Part shown: positions 44,172 through 52,596 of the stretch, piece by piece | Numbering within the stretch: the stretch's first letter is position 1 | Layout of the letters: each line of letters begins with the position of its first letter | Origin: Acetomicrobium flavidum | Lineage (GTDB): Bacteria > Synergistota > Synergistia > Synergistales > Acetomicrobiaceae | Length of the DNA stretch: 64,000 bases | NCBI RefSeq assembly: GCF_900129645.1 | Contig: NZ_FSQZ01000001.1 | Location: 1,328,501-1,392,500 of the forward strand | Direction: 5' to 3' | Position numbers and translations under genes: made by a program | Notes under the pieces: model-generated | The model's input: the letters and a program-made list of their open reading frames with translations, nothing else | Told to the model about the DNA's origin: nothing | The model's database searches: none

Positions 44172-45542
44172 ATGAGCGAAAGTAAAGGCGTTTATATACC
44201 TAGAATAATATTGGCCAATGAAAAAGATGAGGCAATGATCCCTAGCGTTATCATCGCTTGTGCTTTGCAGCAAAAGGGCTACAGGATAAAGCCATTTGTA
44301 GTGGGCATAGATGAATATCTTGTGGCCCTTTTGCATAGCCTGTTAGGTGAGCCTGTGACCGTACTGGACACCTTTTTAGTTGATAGTCCCGCACGACTGA
44401 GGGAACTTTTTGTCGCTACAGCAGATGCCAGTAGCCTTAATGTTTTGTTTGCCTCCCTTGGCGAACCTCAGGATGAAAATATTGCGATCGATCAAAACCT
44501 CTTGACGATAGCCGAACAATTAGATTGTCCGGTGATCCCGATATTCATTTCGAAAGGGTCCTCAGCCTTCACGGCTAGAAGGGTAGTAAGGTTTTCTCGC
44601 GATCTACCTAAATCCGCCTATTCATTGATTAATGCGATTGCATTTACTTCTGTTCCAAACCCCAGAGAATATCAGTTGCTCGAGCTTTCCATGGGCAGAG
44701 ATCTCCCCTGGACTGCTTTGGGATATGTTCCAAGCTTTATCTTAAAGGAAAGGCCCAAGTTGACCTCCTTTCTTGATCAAGCTTATGGTTTGCAGTCTTT
44801 GTTCCCGATTAAAACGGCAGCCGCTCGTTTAGCCGCGATGGAAAGACAAATCGATTGGGGAGTCATCATAGCCCATGCGAAGTGCTGTCCTCAATTCAAT
44901 GTAGATGTCCAAAAATTTGCGACAATTGGGCGACCTCGTAGAGTTGGGGTAATCCGTCATCCGGCCCTTGTTTTAGGAGGCGATAACAACGAAAAGCTGT
45001 TAGGTGCATGTGGTTTTGACGTGATTTCTCTCGATTTTAAAGACAAAATAGCTTATAATGACTTCGATTTCGTATATGTTCCTCATGGTGTCGGTTATCT
45101 GTTCCTGAAGGATATTGCAGATAATGTTTCACTTGTTAAGGCGCTTGCTGCGTCTGTTTTTAAGGGTAAGTTGATCGTAGAGGGAGGTTCGTCGCCGATA
45201 TTCGGAAAGGCCTTCCGCTTTCCAAACGAAAGCGTGATGAGCGGGCTTTCCTTCTTTTCCTATGAAGGTCACTATGAGGATTACTCCAATATATGCTATA
45301 AAGTTCGGATCGAAAGTGCACCTTCTGAGGGGCGTCCAGGAAGATCGTTTAGGGGGTATCGTCCGTCATGGTATGGCTTAAACATAAGGGATTTTGATGG
45401 AGTGCCTCTTTGGATGATCAGGCAGGAAGGAGCGCAAGCCCCAACTGAAGATTGCTGGAAAACAAGGGGTGCCCTTATTTTATCGGTGAGGGCTGAGTTT
45501 TGGAGCAACCCTGAAGCGACCGTTGAACTGCTAAATTCGTAA
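44172..45542 (+). CDS. Degenerate CobB/CbiA-like protein without P-loop or GATase Cys
   Basis: 456 residues, the length of cobyrinate a,c-diamide synthase, and alignable from end to end by eye: RIILAN...IIACALQQKGYRIKPFVVG parallels the CbiA P-loop region, RRVGVIRHPAL starts the amidotransferase half, FRGYRPSWYG replaces the GHEFHYS motif, and EFWSNPEA the final SNPE block. Yet the P-loop GxxSGxGKT has become NEKDEAMIP, the ECGG nucleophile elbow reads EGGSS with no Cys, and the GATase His is lost. The frame is intact, so it is probably a functional non-catalytic or repurposed protein. There is no clear ribosome site before the ATG. It follows the selenoprotein by 72 bp. Confidence 0.6.
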   Translation: MSESKGVYIPRIILANEKDEAMIPSVIIACALQQKGYRIKPFVVGIDEYLVALLHSLLGEPVTVLDTFLVDSPARLRELFVATADASSLNVLFASLGEPQDENIAIDQNLLTIAEQLDCPVIPIFISKGSSAFTARRVVRFSRDLPKSAYSLINAIAFTSVPNPREYQLLELSMGRDLPWTALGYVPSFILKERPKLTSFLDQAYGLQSLFPIKTAAARLAAMERQIDWGVIIAHAKCCPQFNVDVQKFATIGRPRRVGVIRHPALVLGGDNNEKLLGACGFDVISLDFKDKIAYNDFDFVYVPHGVGYLFLKDIADNVSLVKALAASVFKGKLIVEGGSSPIFGKAFRFPNESVMSGLSFFSYEGHYEDYSNICYKVRIESAPSEGRPGRSFRGYRPSWYGLNIRDFDGVPLWMIRQEGAQAPTEDCWKTRGALILSVRAEFWSNPEATVELLNS

Positions 45543-45585
45543 TCTGGCGAGGATGGATATGCAAGAAGAAAATGAAGGAACAAGG

Positions 45586-46788
45586 ATGAAACAGCATTTT
45601 TCAGAAGAGGCTATACAATTATTCGATCAGTTGGTCGAATGGAGACGGGGCTTTCATGTCTTTCCTGAGCTTGCCTTCGAGGAGAGGGTGACATCTTCGA
45701 GAATAATCCAAATTCTGGAGAGCACCCCGGGAGTTGAGGTGACTCGAGGTTTTGGAGATACCACAGCTGTGGTTGGAAAGATCAGGGGAAAGATCGACGA
45801 TAACGCGGTGATGCTCAGATCGGCCATGGATGCGCTGTCTCTACAGGAAGAAACGGACCTTCCCTTTGCTTCGTGCATCCCGGGAGTAATGCATGGCTGC
45901 GGACACGACGCTCACATGGCGGCTTTGCTTGGCGCAGTGAAATTGTTATCAAATCACAGGGACATGCTCGTCAGGCCAATTGTGTTTGTCTTCCAACCGG
46001 CTGAAGAGGGCCTTGGTGGCGGAGCGAGGCGGCTGGTAGAGGCCGGTTTATTGGATACATACAAAATAAAACATGCCTTAGGATTTCACTTTTGGCCAAA
46101 GTATGGCTATGGTAAGTTGTTGTTGAGACATGGAGTTATGACCGCACTTTCTGACAGGTTTCATGTATCAGTGCAGGGCGTAGGAGGTCATGTGGCTGCG
46201 CCGCATCTTGCCGTAGATCCTTGGACAATCGTAGCACATCTGATATTTGCGGTTCAAGGTCTAATAGGCAGGGAAATAGACCCGACGGAAAGCGCCGTAA
46301 TCTCCTTTGGGCGATTAGAAGCGGGCGATGCTTATAACGTCATTCCAGGGCAGGTGGATATGTGGGGTTCACTACGTGCCTTAAATCCTGAGGTGCGCGA
46401 CTTTTTGCAAAGCAGGTTGGAGGATATCGTTCCTCTTTTGGCACGAACCTTTAGAGGCCTTGGAACTATAAAATATCATAGGAACTATCCTCAGGTTGTG
46501 AACGATAAAGATTTGACTGATATAGTTTTGAGCATAGCCTTTGAGTACATGGACAAGGATAACGTAGAGATTCTAGAAAAACCTTTGATGTCAGGGGAAG
46601 ACTTCGCATTTTACGCCCAGATAGTGCCGTCTTGTTTCATGCTCTTTGGTACAGGCAGCAAATATTGGTTGCATCATCCAAAATATGATGTGCCCGAAGA
46701 ATTGCTTTCCCTTGCCTCTGGTTGGGAAGCTTATCTTGCTTTTCGTCTATCCACTATGGGCATTGCGGAGGAAGGACAGATTGGATAG
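45586..46788 (+). CDS. M20D family amidohydrolase/peptidase
   Basis: About 400 residues. Start ATG 45586 (AAGGA six bases upstream) puts LVEWRRGFHVFPELAFEE at the usual distance; ATG 45553 or 45559 would add some ten residues. The metal site Cys-His pair is in MHGCGHDAHMAALLG, the catalytic Glu pair in FQPAEEGLGGGARRLVEAG, and the dimerisation domain with VQGVGGHVAAPHLAVDP follows. The family removes acyl groups from amino acids (hippurate, indole-acetyl-amino acids, N-acetyl-diaminopimelate). It overlaps the following ligase gene by 8 bp. Confidence 0.9.
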   Translation: MKQHFSEEAIQLFDQLVEWRRGFHVFPELAFEERVTSSRIIQILESTPGVEVTRGFGDTTAVVGKIRGKIDDNAVMLRSAMDALSLQEETDLPFASCIPGVMHGCGHDAHMAALLGAVKLLSNHRDMLVRPIVFVFQPAEEGLGGGARRLVEAGLLDTYKIKHALGFHFWPKYGYGKLLLRHGVMTALSDRFHVSVQGVGGHVAAPHLAVDPWTIVAHLIFAVQGLIGREIDPTESAVISFGRLEAGDAYNVIPGQVDMWGSLRALNPEVRDFLQSRLEDIVPLLARTFRGLGTIKYHRNYPQVVNDKDLTDIVLSIAFEYMDKDNVEILEKPLMSGEDFAFYAQIVPSCFMLFGTGSKYWLHHPKYDVPEELLSLASGWEAYLAFRLSTMGIAEEGQIG

Positions 46789-48256
46789 GCTAGATAAAGA
46801 AATAGAATTGATATGTCGCAGATTTCCGTGGGATAAAGCTATATGGTTTAATGGAGTGTGGTGGTCTAGAAGGGCGTTTTGGGAACTTGTGGAAGCTACG
46901 ACTGAAAAGCTTCACGATAGCGGATTTGGACCAAAAATGCATCTTGCACTAGTGATGCCAAACACCCCTTCCTTTTGGGCTCATACATTGGCAGCATGGC
47001 GTCTTGGAGGGGCAATTGTACCTTATAACATGCGTGAGTCGGCAAGCCTAATAACAAATGCACTGGAGCATGTAAAGGCTTCCTTGGTAGTTATATCGGA
47101 CAAGCGAACAGACATAATGCCAGCGCTTGACCATATTGCTATACCATGGGCAGTAGCCCCTTCTGATTCTCCCTATAAGACATCTGTGGATGTCCTTGCC
47201 TTACGTCCCGGAGAGGAGGATACCGCGGTGATATTTTACACTTCCGGGACTGGTGGCAAGCCAAAGGCCGTTCCCTTGAGCCATCAAAGCTTATATGCCA
47301 ACACCATGACCTGTATGGAACAGGTTGAGCCCATAGAAGAAGGCGACACTTTATTGAATGCGTTGCCTGATTCTCACGTTCTTGGATTTTCCATTTGCGG
47401 CTTGTTGCCGTTATTGCTGAACTTATCTCAATGCATGCTCCCGAGCTTCATGCCCGTCAAAAACGTCTTGGAATCGATCAGAAACTCTGAGACCAATGTA
47501 TTGGTTGGGGTGCCCATGATGTATCAGTTCATTGTATCGGCAGTGTTTCAGGGTGCCAGTTTACCAAGGCGTATTAAAGTCGCAATTTCTGGTGGCGATA
47601 AGTTCCCAGTTGATTTAGATGAAGCCCTCGAGAGATATTTGGGGATAGGGGTTTTGGAAGGCTACGGTTTAACCGAGGCATCCCCTGTAGTGGCGGTCAA
47701 CCGGTCTTATCCTACCAGAAAGCTTGGCACGGTAGGCCCGGCCTTACCTATAGTAGAAACAAAGGTATGCGACCCTGATGGTAATGAATTGCCACCAGGT
47801 CATGAGGGCGTTCTTTGGATTCGTGGCATATCCGTTGCTCGTAGCTATTTTAGTGACGAGCTTTTGACCAATCTGTCATTTAAAGATGGCTGGTTTAACA
47901 CGGGAGATATAGTTTCCATCGATTCCGACGGCTATATAAAACTGCATTCTCGAGAGAGCGATGTCATCATGGTCGGTGGCTTTAAGGTGTTCCCGGAGGA
48001 AGTAGAAGAGGTGCTTTTAAGGCATCCTTCGGTTAAGGAAGCGGCCGTCGTAGGAATAAACCAAAGCATGAGCGGACAGCTGGTCAAGGCCTTTATAGTG
48101 CCCTATATAGATAAATTGCCCTCTAAAAGGGATATCTGGTCTCATTGCAGGAAGATGTTGGCTTCATATAAAATACCGAAGGTAATCGAATTCGTGAACG
48201 ATTTGCCTAAAACTGCCCTTGGAAAGGCCAAGAGATCAGTCTTGCGGGAAGGTTAG
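46781..48256 (+). CDS. AMP-forming acyl-CoA synthetase/ligase
   Basis: 491 residues from TTG 46781, with GGAGGAAGG just upstream. ANL superfamily core motifs are intact: P-loop IFYTSGTGGKPKAVPLSH, GYGLTEASPV, NTGDIV, the hinge region KLHSRESDVIMVGGFKVFPEEVEE and the catalytic Lys in TALGKAKRSV. It activates a carboxylic acid to an acyl-AMP, then usually to acyl-CoA. The substrate is unknown. The overlap with the amidohydrolase suggests that the acid released by that enzyme may be activated here (inference). Confidence 0.88.
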   Translation: MDRLDKEIELICRRFPWDKAIWFNGVWWSRRAFWELVEATTEKLHDSGFGPKMHLALVMPNTPSFWAHTLAAWRLGGAIVPYNMRESASLITNALEHVKASLVVISDKRTDIMPALDHIAIPWAVAPSDSPYKTSVDVLALRPGEEDTAVIFYTSGTGGKPKAVPLSHQSLYANTMTCMEQVEPIEEGDTLLNALPDSHVLGFSICGLLPLLLNLSQCMLPSFMPVKNVLESIRNSETNVLVGVPMMYQFIVSAVFQGASLPRRIKVAISGGDKFPVDLDEALERYLGIGVLEGYGLTEASPVVAVNRSYPTRKLGTVGPALPIVETKVCDPDGNELPPGHEGVLWIRGISVARSYFSDELLTNLSFKDGWFNTGDIVSIDSDGYIKLHSRESDVIMVGGFKVFPEEVEEVLLRHPSVKEAAVVGINQSMSGQLVKAFIVPYIDKLPSKRDIWSHCRKMLASYKIPKVIEFVNDLPKTALGKAKRSVLREG

Positions 48257-48264
48257 TGGTGTAG

Positions 48265-49266
48265 TTGGTTAAGGCCAAGAGGTGCAAGGTAGCGATAATT
48301 GGAGATGTGATGATAGATCATTACATAATAGGGCGTGCCAGCAGGCTTTCTCCGGAGGCGCCAGTGCCAGTTGTAGAGGTCGTTGAGGAGGAATATAGGC
48401 CCGGAGGAGCGGCCAATGTGGCAGCTAACGTTGCTGCCCTTGGGCATGATGCCTTACTTATAACGCCAAAGGGAGCAGATGTCTATTGGAGCATGCTTGA
48501 ATCTCTTCTTGGTCGATTTAATGTGAACATGTGCACGCCATTGGCGCTTGATATCCCCACTATACGAAAGACGCGTATTCTGGCACGTTCTCAGCAGATA
48601 GTGAGGGTAGATTGGGATAGCTACGTCGATGATCGTTATTGCGATATCTCATCAAAGTTACTGAGCGTTTTGCCGTCGCTGGATGCAGACGTGCTGGTCC
48701 TCTCCGACTATGCAAAGGGCATAGTCAGCGAAACGATCGCTAAGACATGCATTAAGTGGGCCATTGAAAGGGGTATCCCTATTATAGTCGACCCAAAACC
48801 TCAGCATAAAGAGCGTTACATAGGCGCCACCGCGATGACGCCCAATAAAGCTGAAGCTGAGTTATTGTTGGGCCGAAAGTTTGACGAGAGGTTCACCCCG
48901 GGAGATGGTGCTCGAATGTTGCGAGAAACCCTTGCCATGGAAGCTGTAATCGTTACGCTTGGAGATGAAGGCATGGTGCTTGCAAGTCGAGACGAAACAA
49001 TTTACTTCTCTGCCCGTGCAAGAGAAGTCTACGATGTTTCCGGAGCAGGCGATACTGTCGTTGCCTCTGTGGCCGTTGCCCGTGGTTTGGGGTTGCCATG
49101 GCGTGTCGCTTGTGAATTTGCGACTTTAACTGCAGGCCTCGTCGTTCAGAAGATGGGCACTGCCGTGGTAACGCCGGAAGAGGTTGAAGCTACGCCTGAA
49201 TGGCAGAGATTGAAAGCCTATTTTGCCGCAGATGTCGATCTAGCTGACAAGCCCAAGCTCACGTAA
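48265..49266 (+). CDS. RfaE/HldE-type PfkB kinase (heptose-7-phosphate kinase-like)
   Basis: 333 residues. IIGDVMIDHYIIGRASRLSPEAPVPVVEV and GGAANVAANVAALG are hallmarks of the RfaE domain I; VDPKPQHKERYIGATAMTPNKAEAE and the catalytic GAGDTVVAS are present. The typical enzyme phosphorylates heptose 7-phosphate for LPS core. The adenylyltransferase domain of HldE is absent. It starts TTG, 8 bp after the ligase. Its last 27 bases overlap the convergent HAD gene. A different sugar substrate is possible in this context. Confidence 0.85.
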   Translation: MVKAKRCKVAIIGDVMIDHYIIGRASRLSPEAPVPVVEVVEEEYRPGGAANVAANVAALGHDALLITPKGADVYWSMLESLLGRFNVNMCTPLALDIPTIRKTRILARSQQIVRVDWDSYVDDRYCDISSKLLSVLPSLDADVLVLSDYAKGIVSETIAKTCIKWAIERGIPIIVDPKPQHKERYIGATAMTPNKAEAELLLGRKFDERFTPGDGARMLRETLAMEAVIVTLGDEGMVLASRDETIYFSARAREVYDVSGAGDTVVASVAVARGLGLPWRVACEFATLTAGLVVQKMGTAVVTPEEVEATPEWQRLKAYFAADVDLADKPKLT

Positions 49267-50085
49267 AGCTGATTTTACGTCCTCAAAATTTGCGGTTAAT
49301 TCATCTGGAAGTTTGCTTATTCCAATATGAATGAATTTCCCCTTGCCATACCTCCTGGCAGCTTCCAAGTCGCTCTTTGTATCTCCAAAGATTATCGGAT
49401 TTATTGCGTTTACCCTAGTAGACAGCATGATCAAACCTTCGGGCGAAGGCTTCGGCATTCCATCGTCCAATGTAAATATTCTTTCCCTGGGCATATCTTC
49501 CCATCCAAGCAACCGTAGCCCAAGTAAACATTCCTTCCACGGTCTTCCCGTGAAGATGCAGACGGGCAGATGCAAGTTCCTCCAATGATTGCCGACCATG
49601 GGTTTTTCTCGTCGCCAAAGCCCTCTGCCGCTGTAGTATATTGGTGATTTGCCATTCATTGCAATGTATTCATCTCTTCCAAAATAAATTTCCTCGCATA
49701 ATTGCCTCACGACTTCCCTAGGGATAGATCGTTGAAAATTTGCGTATACCCATGAAATTACTTCGTCGCCCTGAATGCTTCGAAGTATTTCTTTCCAATG
49801 TTCTATTGTCGGGAATGCCTCTTTCAGCGATTTGGTTTTCTTGGAAGCAGCTATTGATAAAAGTGCCCATGCTATATCGTAATCATCGTTGAATGCAGGA
49901 TGCGTTTTGCTGGCATAGAAGTGATCGTAAGAAAAGGCAGTGCAGTCAACATCCCTGCCAAGTAAATAGCGCCAACTCCATTGAACGGCTATTCTTATCA
50001 CCATGGGATAAGAATAGGTAGTATCGATGAGTACCCCATCCATATCGAAGATCAATGCATCATAGTTTTGTGCCGATTTATACAT
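49240..50085 (-). CDS. HAD-superfamily hydrolase, subfamily IA
   Basis: 281 residues. Motif I FDMDGVLIDTTYSY (nucleophile Asp in DMD), motif II CIFTGRPWKECLLGL, and motifs III/IV PSPEGLIMLS and IFGDTKSDLEAARRYG. It has a long helical cap (about residues 25-165). A phosphatase of unknown substrate. It is not close to GmhB, so a heptose pathway with the adjacent kinase is not supported by sequence. The gene is divergent from the MocR-type regulator with direct repeats between them. Confidence 0.85.
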   Translation of the reverse strand: MYKSAQNYDALIFDMDGVLIDTTYSYPMVIRIAVQWSWRYLLGRDVDCTAFSYDHFYASKTHPAFNDDYDIAWALLSIAASKKTKSLKEAFPTIEHWKEILRSIQGDEVISWVYANFQRSIPREVVRQLCEEIYFGRDEYIAMNGKSPIYYSGRGLWRREKPMVGNHWRNLHLPVCIFTGRPWKECLLGLRLLGWEDMPRERIFTLDDGMPKPSPEGLIMLSTRVNAINPIIFGDTKSDLEAARRYGKGKFIHIGISKLPDELTANFEDVKSALRELGLVS

Positions 50086-50153
50086 ATTACATCACGTCCT
50101 TATACAACATAGGTTGCTTCTCATGCATCCGTTATTTTACCATTACGTCACGT
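50086..50153. promoter_or_regulatory. Pair of 12-bp direct repeats before the MocR-type regulator
   Basis: ATTACATCACGT (50086-50097) and ATTACGTCACGT (50142-50153) differ at one base and are 56 bp apart, start to start, in the gap between the HAD gene and the regulator. MocR regulators are known to bind directly repeated half-sites. The second copy overlaps the likely promoter area (TGATAATATACAAT). Confidence 0.55.
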
Positions 50154-50205
50154 TTGATAATATACAATGAAAGACCTTATGCACTTTGGGGGTTGGTTAT
50201 TCATC

Positions 50206-51570
50206 ATGTTGGAGATACCGTTAGATCGAAGTTCCGAGGTCCCTCTCTATCGCCAGATTGCCCTACACCTGCAGCGCATGATAGCAAGCGGGAGCTTGCC
50301 CGAAGGATACAAACTGCCAGGTACCAGGCAATTGGCAACTGATTTAGGAGTGAGCAGGACGACTGTCAACGAAGCCATGATCCTTCTGGAAAAGGAAGGA
50401 TACATTACGACAGTCGGAAAAAGTGGTTGTTACGTTTGTCGCAACAGCAGCAAGCCATCGGACAAAAACAATCCCATGACCCAAAGGACAATAGCGGACT
50501 TATCTTCTGGGCTTCCAGATGAGAGTTTATTGCCAGTGCAGTTTCTGTGCAAGCCCCTGCGAGAATTGTCCTCTATAGCCGGAGAAAATTTGCTGTTGCC
50601 GCCACCTTTGGCCGGATTACCAGAACTTAGAGAGGCGCTGGTCAAGCATGCTGCTTTGAGGGGAATTCCGGCTCGTCCAGACGAGGTATTGGTCACAGCC
50701 GGAGGGCTAGAAGCGCTTTCTCTCCTTATGGCTGCCATCAAGGATAGTGGTGCGAGGAAAATTTACGTGGAGGAGCTCACCTACCCGTTGGTCTTGGAAT
50801 TGGCGTCAAAGAATAACTTGGAGATATGTCCAATGCGCTTGGATGATCCGGTTTCTTCGTTGAAAAACGCTTCTGAAGGCGATGCAGTTTATTTGATCCC
50901 AAGTTTCCACAATCCTACAGGGCGCACACTTTCTCTCGAACAGAGGGATTCTATCCTCAAACAGGCTCGAAGAACGTCCTTGGTGATAATAGAGGACGAT
51001 ACATATGGAGAGCTGAGGTACGGCAAGGAAAGCGTACCGGCACTTAAGGCCATGGAGGACACAAAAAACGTAGCCTATTTGGGTTCGTTTAGCCAAGCAC
51101 TTTTCCCCGGATTTAGGATTAGCTATCTGCTATTGCCCAAATGGCTCATGGATAGGTGTCTTGTGGCAAAGAGGATCTTTTACGGCTCGGTGTCATCCCT
51201 GGTTCAATGTCTCGCGCTCGTGTTTCTAAATGAAGGAGGTCTATATGAAGCGCTTGATTTTGTACGAAACCAAATTTCTTTGCGTATGCGGCTGTTTTGC
51301 GAACAGCTAAGCAGAAACATTCCTATAGCTACTTTTGAAATGCCCCTGGGGGGAATATATTTATGGGTTCGCCTGCCAGGTATTAAGGGAAGCCAGGCAG
51401 CCAGCAAGGCCGAGGCCCAAGGAATTTCGATAGTGCCAGGTCGTGTTTTTTCTGTAAACAGCGAAGATATAGAAGCCGTTAGGCTTTCCGTTAGCGCATT
51501 AAAGCCAAGTGATATATCCTCAGTCCTTTCCCGTCTTCGTAGATCGTGGGAGCATGAATTTAAGCCATAA
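50206..51570 (+). CDS. MocR-type GntR regulator with aminotransferase domain lacking the PLP lysine
   Basis: 454 residues from ATG 50206; ATG 50167 is possible but the family begins at LEIPLDRSSEVPLYRQIA. The winged helix-turn-helix (about 8-78, LATDLGVSRTTVNEAMILLEKEGYI) is followed by a fold type I aminotransferase domain with IPSFHNPTGRTLS and EDDTYGELRY. Where PLP-binding members read SFSK, this one has GSFSQALFPGFRISY: codon 51094-51096 is CAA, Gln297. It therefore cannot form the internal aldimine and may sense its ligand without covalent PLP. Target unknown. Confidence 0.85.
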   Translation: MLEIPLDRSSEVPLYRQIALHLQRMIASGSLPEGYKLPGTRQLATDLGVSRTTVNEAMILLEKEGYITTVGKSGCYVCRNSSKPSDKNNPMTQRTIADLSSGLPDESLLPVQFLCKPLRELSSIAGENLLLPPPLAGLPELREALVKHAALRGIPARPDEVLVTAGGLEALSLLMAAIKDSGARKIYVEELTYPLVLELASKNNLEICPMRLDDPVSSLKNASEGDAVYLIPSFHNPTGRTLSLEQRDSILKQARRTSLVIIEDDTYGELRYGKESVPALKAMEDTKNVAYLGSFSQALFPGFRISYLLLPKWLMDRCLVAKRIFYGSVSSLVQCLALVFLNEGGLYEALDFVRNQISLRMRLFCEQLSRNIPIATFEMPLGGIYLWVRLPGIKGSQAASKAEAQGISIVPGRVFSVNSEDIEAVRLSVSALKPSDISSVLSRLRRSWEHEFKP

Positions 51571-51729
51571 AAGCAAAGCACACGCACCAGAACTTAGGCC
51601 GCCAATTAAGCCCAAGGCTATTAAGTCCAATCTCCCAACACCGTAGAAAAAACTGCTGATTCCTGCAACGGCGTAACCGATGAATACCACTGTCGATATC
51701 GATAAGATCAATACTAATGTTTGTACCAT
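51520..51729 (-). CDS. Small two-helix membrane protein
   Basis: 69 residues from the ATG at 51729, which follows GGAGAAGAG. Two hydrophobic segments (about residues 4-28 and 35-58) separated by a short turn, and a basic tail. No family recognised. The 3' end overlaps the convergent regulator gene by 51 bp. It is divergent from the GntR/FCD gene, with which it shares a promoter region carrying an inverted repeat. Confidence 0.5.
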   Translation of the reverse strand: MVQTLVLILSISTVVFIGYAVAGISSFFYGVGRLDLIALGLIGGLSSGACALLLWLKFMLPRSTKTGKD

Positions 51730-51778
51730 CTTCTCTTCTCCGGTAAATTTACGTAGTTGTGTACATTTAGATTCTCTG

Positions 51779-51812
51779 ATACAATACATGCGATCGAGAA
51801 TTTGTATTGTAT
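51779..51812. promoter_or_regulatory. Inverted repeat before the GntR/FCD gene, candidate operator
   Basis: ATACAATACA (51779-51788) and its exact complement TGTATTGTAT (51803-51812), 14-bp spacer. The right arm continues to TGTAT-N6-ATACA (51803-51818). FCD-type GntR proteins commonly bind TTGTATACAA-like palindromes, so this is a plausible autoregulatory site. Confidence 0.5.
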
Positions 51813-51891
51813 TATACATTAAATGGTCATGAAGGATCATAAGGATGTTTCTTTTTAATGGATGCAATTTACAATGGTGGGAGGAATATGC

Positions 51892-52557
51892 ATGTTAAGA
51901 GAAGAAAAACTTTACACTACGTCAGCGGATTATGTTTACGATGAATTGCTTCATAAGATATTGATGAGGCAGATCAAACCTGGCGAGCACTTGGCAGAGG
52001 TAAATATTGCGGTTAGCTTGGGCGTAAGCAGGACGCCAGTTAGGGAAGCTTTGCGTCGGTTGGCAAGCCAAGGGTTGCTCGAGGTTATCCCAAACGTAGG
52101 GGCTAAAGTCGTATCGCCTACACAAAAAGACCTCGAGGATACGTTCATGGTGCGCAATGCTTTAGAAACAATGGCCGTAAGACTGGCTGTTAAAAATATC
52201 AATCCCACTTATTTAGCCGAGATGGAGGAGGCCATTAAGCAGGAAGAGCAGGCCCTTCGAAGTGGTGATTTTGAAGAGTACTTGGGAGTTAATGAGGAGT
52301 TTCATCGCATTATCGCTCAATTGAGCGGCAATAACGTCCTGGAGGACTTTATAAAGAATTGCATAGCGCGCATTAGCATTTATACCGTGTTTACTGAGCC
52401 TCCTGTAGAAGAAATAATACGGACGAGCTTGGCGGAACATAAGGAAATATTAAACGCTATTAAAGAAAGAGACGTCAATCGCGCCGAGAAGACCATGGAG
52501 GAACATATCATAAATACTCTTAATTCCTTATTGCTGTACGACAAAAAGAACCGCTAA
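51892..52557 (+). CDS. GntR-family regulator, FCD subgroup
   Basis: 221 residues from ATG 51892, chosen for GGGAGGA six bases upstream (51862 would add ten residues). Winged helix at about 10-72 (VNIAVSLGVSRTPVREALRRLASQGLLEV), then the helical FCD domain with the metal-site pattern EEFHRIIAQLSGN, SLAEHKEILNAI and MEEHIINTL. Binds a small carboxylate in most members. The next gene, a DegT-type aminotransferase, follows by 39 bp. Confidence 0.92.
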   Translation: MLREEKLYTTSADYVYDELLHKILMRQIKPGEHLAEVNIAVSLGVSRTPVREALRRLASQGLLEVIPNVGAKVVSPTQKDLEDTFMVRNALETMAVRLAVKNINPTYLAEMEEAIKQEEQALRSGDFEEYLGVNEEFHRIIAQLSGNNVLEDFIKNCIARISIYTVFTEPPVEEIIRTSLAEHKEILNAIKERDVNRAEKTMEEHIINTLNSLLLYDKKNR

Positions 52558-52596
52558 TTCTAATTTCGATGGAAACTGAAAGGGGATAATACCTTT

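Noticed and set aside
46646..46780. N-terminal extension of the AMP ligase inside the M20D gene
   Set aside because: A 140-bp overlap without ribosome site is unlikely; TTG 46781 behind GGAGGAAGG fits.
48265..50085. LPS heptose pathway from the RfaE-type kinase and the HAD hydrolase
   Set aside because: The HAD protein is not GmhB-like, the adenylyltransferase half of HldE is missing, and the two genes are convergent rather than in one operon.
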